DNA from: Streptomyces roseofulvus
GTDB taxonomy: Bacteria > Actinomycetota > Actinomycetes > Streptomycetales > Streptomycetaceae
Assembly: GCF_039534915.1 (NCBI RefSeq)
Contig: NZ_BAAAWE010000001.1
Span: forward strand, 4,092,001-4,156,000
Direction: 5' to 3'
Length of the DNA: 64,000 nucleotides
Shown: piece by piece, positions 59,048 through 64,000 of the stretch
How the letters are laid out: each line of letters opens with the position of its first letter
How positions within the stretch are numbered: position 1 is the first letter of the stretch
Notes under the pieces: model-generated
The model's input: the letters and a program-made list of their open reading frames with translations, nothing else
Database searches by the model: none
Told to the model about the DNA's origin: nothing
Made by a program: the position numbers and the translations under genes

Positions 59048-60280
59048 ATGATGGATGGTCCGACCAGCACGACCGACGGGACGGGGGCCCGAATAGCGGG
59101 GCCCTCCCCCGATGCGGTGCTCGTCCGCCGCACCCTTGAGGAGATCGCGCCGGTCGCCGACAAGGTGACGTCGTACTTCTACGCGCTGCTCTTCGTCCGG
59201 AGCCCGGCCCTGCGGGATCTCTTCCCGGCCGCGATGGACACCCAGCGGGACCGGCTGCTCAAGGCGCTGCTCACGGTCGCCGAGCGGATGGACGACAGCG
59301 CCTTCCTCGCCGAGTACCTGGGCCATCTCGGACGCGGGCACCGCAAGTACGGCGTCGAGGCGGCCCACTACCCGGCGGTCGGGGAGGCGCTGATCGGCGC
59401 GCTCGTCCGGTACGCGGAGCGGAGCTGGGACGCGGAGACCGAGGCGGCCTGGGTCCGGGCGTACACGGCGATCTCGCAGATCATGATCGACGCGGCCGCC
59501 GAGGACGAGGCGAAGGCCCCGGCCTGGTGGCAGGCCGAGGTGGTCTCGCACGATCTGCGGACCCCCGACATCGCGGTGCTCACGCTGCGGCCGGACGCAC
59601 CGTACCCGTTCCTCGCCGGGCAGTACACGACGCTGGAGACGCCCTGGTGGCCGCGCGTCTGGCGGCACTACTCCTTCGCGTCGGCGCCCCGCCCGGACGG
59701 ACTGCTCACCCTGCACGTCAAGTCCGTGCCGGCCGGCTGGGTCTCCCAGGCGCTGGTCCACCGTGCCCGCCCCGGAGACGTGCTCCGGCTGGGACCGCCG
59801 GCCGGTTCCATGACGGTCGACCACGCCACCGACACGGGCCTGGTCTGTCTGGGCGGCGGGACCGGCATCGCGCCGATCAAGGCGCTGGTGGAGGACGTCG
59901 CGGAGCACGGCGACCGGCGGAGGGTCGACGTCTTCTACGGGGCCCGCAGGGGCCATGACCTCTACGACATGGACACCCTGCTGCGGCTCCAGAAGACCTT
60001 CCCGTGGCTCGCCGTCCACCCGGTCACCGAGGCACAGTGCCCGCTGCCGGAGGCGGTCCGCGAGGCGGGCCCGTGGCCCGAGCGGGACGCGTACCTCTCG
60101 GGCCCGCTCGGCATGGTCCGGGAGGGCATCGACGTGCTGCGCGGCTCGGGGGTCCCCACGGAGCGGATCCGCCACGACTTCCTGGCGGAGCTCGCCGTGG
60201 TGGGGACCGGGTCAGCCGAGGTCGGGGGCGTGCATGGCGCGCACCCCCTCGATGTTCCCGTCGAGGTAGTGGCGCAGTGA
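59048..60280 (+). CDS. Flavohaemoglobin-like globin/FAD oxidoreductase
   Basis: The 410-residue protein joins a globin domain (20-150; proximal His107 in HYP) to a ferredoxin-reductase module: the FAD motif RHYSFAS (206-212), the NAD(P)-binding GGGTGIAP (269-276), and YLSGPLGMV near the C-terminus. This is the layout of flavohaemoglobins, which convert nitric oxide to nitrate. The globin part lacks the standard N-terminus, so it may be a related globin-coupled reductase. The last 69 bp overlap, in convergent direction, the 3' end of the Nudix gene. Confidence 0.85.
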   Translation: MMDGPTSTTDGTGARIAGPSPDAVLVRRTLEEIAPVADKVTSYFYALLFVRSPALRDLFPAAMDTQRDRLLKALLTVAERMDDSAFLAEYLGHLGRGHRKYGVEAAHYPAVGEALIGALVRYAERSWDAETEAAWVRAYTAISQIMIDAAAEDEAKAPAWWQAEVVSHDLRTPDIAVLTLRPDAPYPFLAGQYTTLETPWWPRVWRHYSFASAPRPDGLLTLHVKSVPAGWVSQALVHRARPGDVLRLGPPAGSMTVDHATDTGLVCLGGGTGIAPIKALVEDVAEHGDRRRVDVFYGARRGHDLYDMDTLLRLQKTFPWLAVHPVTEAQCPLPEAVREAGPWPERDAYLSGPLGMVREGIDVLRGSGVPTERIRHDFLAELAVVGTGSAEVGGVHGAHPLDVPVEVVAQ

Positions 60281-60691
60281 GAGCGGCACCAGGTGGACGG
60301 CGGCGATCCCGACGCGGCTGAAGGGCACCCGGACGATCTCGTACGCGCCGACGGGTTCGTCGACCTCGGGGCCGTGCCGCTGCCTGAGGTCCATCGACTC
60401 CAGCCGGCAGACGAAGAAGTGCTGGACCTTCACGCCGGAGACACCGCCGTCGACGATGTGCTCGACGGTGTCGACGAAACAGGGGACCACATCGACGATC
60501 TTGGCGCCGAGTTCTTCGTGCACCTCGCGGTGGAGGGCCTCGACGACGGTGGAGTCGGAGGGTTCGACGCCGCCACCGGGCGTGACCCAGTACGGATCCA
60601 CCCCCGGCTTGGTGCGTTTGATGAGGATGAGGTCGTCTCCGTCGAGCAGGATGGCGCGTGCGGTGCGCTTGACCACGGGGCGTTCGGTCAT
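60212..60691 (-). CDS. Nudix hydrolase
   Basis: ATG 60691 gives 159 residues. The Nudix box reads GVEPSDSTVVEALHREVHEELG, in part: REVHEELG is intact, but the first glutamate of the G-x5-E part is Ser. Such enzymes hydrolyse nucleoside diphosphates linked to other groups. N-terminal VVKRTARAILLDGDDLILIKR is typical. The gene overlaps the end of the flavohaemoglobin-like gene by 69 bp on the opposite strand. LysR lies 35 bp upstream on the same strand, so they may share a transcript. Confidence 0.85.
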   Translation of the reverse strand: MTERPVVKRTARAILLDGDDLILIKRTKPGVDPYWVTPGGGVEPSDSTVVEALHREVHEELGAKIVDVVPCFVDTVEHIVDGGVSGVKVQHFFVCRLESMDLRQRHGPEVDEPVGAYEIVRVPFSRVGIAAVHLVPLSLRHYLDGNIEGVRAMHAPDLG

Positions 60692-60726
60692 GGGAAGAAA
60701 ATGGCCCGTTCCCGCGCGGCTGAAAC

Positions 60727-61623
60727 TCACCACTCCCCCGCGGCCCGCACCAGTTCCTCGTGGGCCCGTGCGATGTGGGTCAGTGCGAGGGTGCCGGTGC
60801 GGGCCACCAGGAAGTAGGTCCGCAGCGGCGGGACCGGCGGATCGAGCAGCGCCACGAGCCGTCCCCGCTCCAGCGCCTCCTCGCAGAGATAGCGGGGCAG
60901 CACGGCCAGCCCCGCCCCGGCCGCCGCGGCCTCCCGGACGGCCCGCAGGTCGGGTGCGATGACGGTGGCCGCCGCGGCCGGCGCGGTCTCGAAGACGGCG
61001 GCCCAGTAGCGGGCGGCGAACGGCAGCGACTCGTGCACCTCGACCACCGGGAGCTGCTCCAGGACCACCGCGCCGGTGGCGAGCAGCACCTCGGGGGAGA
61101 GCCGGGCGGCCCAGCGGGGGGCCGCGACCAGGACGAGCTCCTCGTCGCAGAGCGGGGTGGCGGTGAGCAGTCCGCCGCGTGGGCGGGCGGTGGCGAGGGC
61201 CAGGTCGTGGTGGCCTGCGGCGAGCCCGTCGAGCAGCTCCTCCGTGTTGCCGACGAAGGAGGCGCGCAGGGCGAGGCCCTGGGCGACGAGCGGGGCGAGC
61301 GCGGGCAGGGCGCGCAGTGAGGTGAACTCCGGGGGCCCGGCGACGTGGAGGGTGCGGACGCCGCGCTCGACGTCGAGCCCGGTCTCCGCGATCTCCACCA
61401 GGGCGTCCAGGTGCGGGGCGGCGCGGTGGGCGAGTTCGTCGCCGATGCTGGTCGGGGTGACCCCGCGGGCCTGTCTCAGGAAGAGCGGCCGGCCGAGCTG
61501 GCGCTCCAGGGTGCGGATCTGGCTGGTCACGGCGGGCTGCGAGAGGCCGAGGAGCGCGGCGGCGCGGGTGAAGGAACCGGCCCGGTGCACCGCGACGAAG
61601 GTGCGCAGCAGGGCCAGATCCAT
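60727..61623 (-). CDS. LysR-family transcriptional regulator
   Basis: The 298-residue protein starts MDLALLRTFVAVHRAGSFTR and has the LysR N-terminal HTH AAALLGLSQPAVTSQIRTLERQLG in part. The effector-binding domain with two lobes is in 90-298, including VRTLHVAGPPEF and a GAGLAVLPRYL segment. LysR proteins are activators whose target is often divergent; here the upstream gene is on the same strand, and the AT-rich CTATAAATATGTCGATAG (61671-61688) is the best candidate operator. The Nudix gene downstream is a possible target. Confidence 0.88.
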   Translation of the reverse strand: MDLALLRTFVAVHRAGSFTRAAALLGLSQPAVTSQIRTLERQLGRPLFLRQARGVTPTSIGDELAHRAAPHLDALVEIAETGLDVERGVRTLHVAGPPEFTSLRALPALAPLVAQGLALRASFVGNTEELLDGLAAGHHDLALATARPRGGLLTATPLCDEELVLVAAPRWAARLSPEVLLATGAVVLEQLPVVEVHESLPFAARYWAAVFETAPAAAATVIAPDLRAVREAAAAGAGLAVLPRYLCEEALERGRLVALLDPPVPPLRTYFLVARTGTLALTHIARAHEELVRAAGEW

Positions 61624-61760
61624 GTGCGCCCCTCCCGAGCCGGCGTGCGTCATCGCAGGATCGTCCCACTATAAATATGTCGATAGGTCGCTGTCGCTCC
61701 CGTGATTGGACACTGACGCACAGTCAACTAGCCTTGTCCGGGCGGGTTCCGCGTGAGGAC

Positions 61761-61801
61761 GGGGGCGTTCCGAGCCACGAGGGGGGAGGCTCGGAGCGCC
61801 C
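61761..61801 (-). terminator. Terminator of the holin-like/phosphatase/lyase operon
   Basis: GGGGCGTTCCGAGCC pairs with GGCTCGGAGCGCCCC (one G-T), loop eleven bases, 14 bp after the PLP-lyase stop. Confidence 0.75.
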
Positions 61802-61815
61802 CGGTCCGAGCCCCG

Positions 61816-62976
61816 TCAGCCTGCCTTGCGTGCCGCGTCGAGCGCCCGCAGCACGTCGGCGATCAGATCCTCCGGGTCCTCCGCGCCGACCGAGAAGCGG
61901 ATGAAGCCCTCCGCGACGGCGTCCCCGCCCCAGCGTCCGCGCCGCTCCGCCGAGGAGCGCACCCCGCCGAAGCTGGTGGCGTCGTCGACCAGGCGCAGTT
62001 CGTCCAGGAAGCGTTCGGCCCGCGCGCGGTCGGCGAGCTCGAAGGAGATCACCGAGCCGAAGCGGCGCATCTGCCGGGCGGCGACCTCGTGCGAGGGGTC
62101 GCCCGGGAGGCCGGGGTGGCGCAGCCCGGTGACGTCGGGATGGTCGGCCAGGACCCGGGCGAGCTCCAGGGCGGTGGCGCACTGGCGGTCGATCCGCAGC
62201 TGGAGCGTGGCCAGCGAGCGGTGGGCGAGCCATGCCTCCATGGGCCCGGGGATGGCGCCGACGATCTTGCGCCAGCGGCGTACCTCCGCGGCCCGGCGCG
62301 GATCGCGGCAGCTGACGTGCCCGAGCAGGATGTCGCCGTGGCCGGTCATGCCCTTCGTGTCGCTGGCGACCGAGAAGTCCGCGCCGAGCTCCAGCGGCCG
62401 CTGGCCGAGCGGGGTGGCGAGGGTGTTGTCGACGGCGACGAGCGCCCCGCCGGCGTGCGCCGCGTCGACCAGCCGGCGGATGTCGCAGACGTCGAGCCCC
62501 GGGTTGGACGGGGTCTCGATCCACAGCAGCTTGGCGCCGTCGAGCACGTCGAGCTGGGCGTCGCCCCCGGTCGGGGCGGTGCGCACCTCGATCCCGTACG
62601 CGCGCAGCTGCTCGTGGAGGAGCGGCAGGGCCTGGTAGCCGTCGGTCGGCAGGACGACGGCGTCGCCGGCGGAGAGCTGGGAGAGGAGGACGGCGGAGAT
62701 GGCGGCCATGCCGGAGGCGAAGACCACGGTCTCGACCGTGGCTTCCCCGGGCGCTTCCAGGGTGCCGATGGCCCGTTCCAGGTGGGTCCAGGTCGGGTTC
62801 TCGTCGCGGCCGTAGGTGTACGGGCCGGTGGGCTCGCCGGGGAGGTGGAAGTGGGCGGCGAAGACCGGTCCGGGCAGGGTCGGTTCGTACTTGACGGGCT
62901 CGGGCAGTCCGGCCCGCACCGCGAGGGTGCCGTCGCCGGGTCCCTCGCCGGGGTGGTGCTGTTCCTGGGGGCTCAC
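61816..62976 (-). CDS. Cystathionine gamma-synthase/lyase family PLP enzyme
   Basis: The 386-residue protein is a Cys/Met-metabolism PLP enzyme: ASGMAAISAVLLSQL, WIETPSNPGLDV with the PLP-ring aspartate in VAVDNTLATP, and the Schiff-base lysine Lys208 in ASDTKGMTGHGD. The C-terminal SFGGVRSSAERR contacts the substrate carboxylate. It probably acts on cystathionine in transsulfuration; synthase and lyase activities cannot be separated by sequence alone. It starts four bases after the phosphatase stop and is the last gene of a three-gene operon. Confidence 0.88.
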   Translation of the reverse strand: MSPQEQHHPGEGPGDGTLAVRAGLPEPVKYEPTLPGPVFAAHFHLPGEPTGPYTYGRDENPTWTHLERAIGTLEAPGEATVETVVFASGMAAISAVLLSQLSAGDAVVLPTDGYQALPLLHEQLRAYGIEVRTAPTGGDAQLDVLDGAKLLWIETPSNPGLDVCDIRRLVDAAHAGGALVAVDNTLATPLGQRPLELGADFSVASDTKGMTGHGDILLGHVSCRDPRRAAEVRRWRKIVGAIPGPMEAWLAHRSLATLQLRIDRQCATALELARVLADHPDVTGLRHPGLPGDPSHEVAARQMRRFGSVISFELADRARAERFLDELRLVDDATSFGGVRSSAERRGRWGGDAVAEGFIRFSVGAEDPEDLIADVLRALDAARKAG

Positions 62977-62980
62977 GGGT

Positions 62981-63499
62981 TCACAGGGTCCTTTCCTCGA
63001 TCTCGTCCCCCGTCGTGCCGGCCCGGAGTCCGGCCCGGACCGCGGCGAGCAGTCCCTCGCTCGCGGCCTCGGTCATGCGCAGGCATTCCTCGAACCCCTC
63101 CCGCCCGCCGTAGTACGGGTCGGGGACGTCGAGCGCGCCCCCGGCGGCGGGGTCGTACGAGCGGAGCAGCCGGATCTTCGCCGCCTCGTCGGGGGTACGG
63201 GCGAGGCGGCGGAGCTCCCGGAGGTGGCCCTCGTCGAGCGCGATCACCAGATCGAGGGCGGCGAACCAGGAGGCGCGGAACTGCCGGGCGGTGTGGCCGG
63301 CGGGGTAGCCGTGCTCCGTCAGGACGGCGACGGTGCGCGGATCCGCTCCCTCGCCCTCGTGCCAGCCGCCGGTGCCCGCACTGTCCACCTCGACCGCGCC
63401 GCCGAGGCCGGCCTCCTCCACGCGCGCGCGGAAGACGTGCTCGGCCATCGGGGAGCGGCAGATGTTGCCGGTGCAGACGAAGCAGACGCGGTAGGTCAT
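62981..63499 (-). CDS. Low-molecular-weight protein-tyrosine phosphatase
   Basis: The 172-residue enzyme has the active-site loop VCTGNICRSP (Cys9-x5-Arg15) and the general-acid region DVPDPYYGG. It dephosphorylates tyrosine residues through a cysteinyl intermediate. In S. coelicolor PtpA of this family affects antibiotic production; this gene may be its counterpart, which I cannot confirm. It lies nine bases after the holin-like gene and four before the PLP-lyase, so expression is coupled. Confidence 0.92.
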   Translation of the reverse strand: MTYRVCFVCTGNICRSPMAEHVFRARVEEAGLGGAVEVDSAGTGGWHEGEGADPRTVAVLTEHGYPAGHTARQFRASWFAALDLVIALDEGHLRELRRLARTPDEAAKIRLLRSYDPAAGGALDVPDPYYGGREGFEECLRMTEAASEGLLAAVRAGLRAGTTGDEIEERTL

Positions 63500-63508
63500 G
63501 GCGGTCGC

Positions 63509-63886
63509 TCAGTCCCCGTCCGGGAGCACCACGTTGAGCGCCCACGAGACGACGGAGATGATCAGGCCGCCGAGTACGGCGGTCCAGAAGCCCTCGACGT
63601 GGAAGCTGAGGTCGAACTGGTCGGCCAGCCACGAGGTGAGCAGCAGCATCAGGGCGTTGACCACCAGGGTGATCAGGCCGAGGGTCAGAATGAAGAGGGG
63701 CAGCGTCAGCAGCTTCACGATCGGCTTGACCAGGAAGTTGACGAGGCCGAAGACGAGGGCGACGAGCAGCAGGGTGACGATCTTGTTGCCCGTGCTGTCA
63801 CCGGTCAGGGTGATGTCCTGGAGGAGCCAGATCGCCACCCACAGGGCACCCGCGTTGGCGAGCGTCTTGACTACGAAATTCTTCAT
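63509..63886 (-). CDS. Phage-holin-family four-span membrane protein
   Basis: ATG 63886 gives 125 residues with four spans: ANAGALWVAIWLLQ, VTLLLVALVFGLVNFLV, LPLFILTLGLITLVVNALMLLL, and FWTAVLGGLIISVVSWALNVVL (each in part). This is the mycobacterial-type '4 TMS holin' family, widespread in actinobacterial chromosomes and not evidence of a prophage. It starts the three-gene operon, divergent by 50 bp from the gene at the right edge. The function is unknown. Confidence 0.82.
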   Translation of the reverse strand: MKNFVVKTLANAGALWVAIWLLQDITLTGDSTGNKIVTLLLVALVFGLVNFLVKPIVKLLTLPLFILTLGLITLVVNALMLLLTSWLADQFDLSFHVEGFWTAVLGGLIISVVSWALNVVLPDGD

Positions 63887-63936
63887 GTGTCTGATCGTGG
63901 CAGAGACGATCGGGCCTAGGGCAGGGGCGAACGGCA

Positions 63937-64000
63937 GTGAAGGCATTCCGGCTGGACGATCTGGAGGCGGAGCGCGTCGCCAACCAGGGGGCGTACCTCC
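63937..64000 (+). CDS. Probable cupin-domain protein (5' end only)
   Basis: GTG 63937 with GGGCAGGGG upstream opens a frame reading VKAFRLDDLEAERVANQGAYL to the window edge. The start resembles small actinobacterial cupin proteins whose first residues are KAFRLD-LEAER-AN-GAYL; this is from memory and only 21 residues are visible, so the family is tentative. It is divergent from the holin-like gene, with 50 bp between the starts. Confidence 0.4.
   Translation, partial: MKAFRLDDLEAERVANQGAYL

Noticed and set aside
63509-63886. Prophage signal from the holin-family protein
   Set aside because: The four-span holin family is a common actinobacterial chromosomal protein; no phage genes, integrase or att repeats are nearby.

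Overview
The window is the replication-origin region of a high-GC actinobacterial chromosome, almost certainly Streptomyces or a close relative. The evidence is the strong third-position GC bias, many GTG starts, TTA codons noticed in only one gene, an oriC of about twenty TTGTCCACA-type DnaA boxes between dnaN and dnaA, thirteen TGTTTCACGTGAAACA parS sites, the FemX-type bridge enzyme, the DLW-39 and DUF3566 proteins, and the gene order rpmH-rnpA-yidD-yidC-jag-rsmG-parA-parB on one side of dnaA and dnaN-gnd-recF-dciA-gyrB-gyrA on the other.

Layout. 1-8 kb: a Ser/Thr kinase running off the left edge, coupled to an FHA-like gene; tRNA-Ala; an HTH protein and second kinase; two paralogous envelope-anchored proteins, one with a VWA domain; a 44-residue DLW-39 gene; tRNA-Ile. 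8-21 kb: the replication block read leftwards (dnaA, oriC, dnaN, gnd, recF, dciA, gyrB, gyrA, DUF3566). 21-27 kb: rpmH to parB read rightwards. 27-37.5 kb: a leftward series (DUF6049, murJ, a stand-alone pseudokinase, an ECF sigma factor with its zinc-binding anti-sigma, trxB, trxA), with an excellent SigR-type promoter before trxB. 37.7-50 kb: cca, an MFS transporter, padR-ino1 with a PadR-like operator, a class A PBP, a family 87 glycosyltransferase, an alanine-racemase-like protein with altered catalytic positions, femX. 50-56.9 kb: rpsF-ssb-rpsR-rplI, a MATE transporter, dnaB, a serine beta-lactamase-like hydrolase. 56.9-64 kb: acetyltransferases, MarR, a flavohaemoglobin-like protein overlapping a Nudix gene, LysR, a holin-like/phosphatase/PLP-lyase operon, and the start of a probable cupin gene.

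How it works together. DnaA, the oriC boxes, the helicase loader DciA, the helicase DnaB, the clamp, RecF, gyrase and SSB form most of an initiation and elongation set within 45 kb. ParA, ParB and the parS array provide segregation of the same origin. All thirteen parS sites lie on the parAB side of dnaA in this window, and several are built into terminator-like palindromes or reading frames. I saw no prophage, insertion sequence, CRISPR array or secondary-metabolite cluster. The least explained items are the VWA paralogue pair, the TTA-containing kinase, the racemase-like protein, a DnaA-box cluster upstream of dnaB, and a degenerate 23-bp repeat upstream of gyrB.
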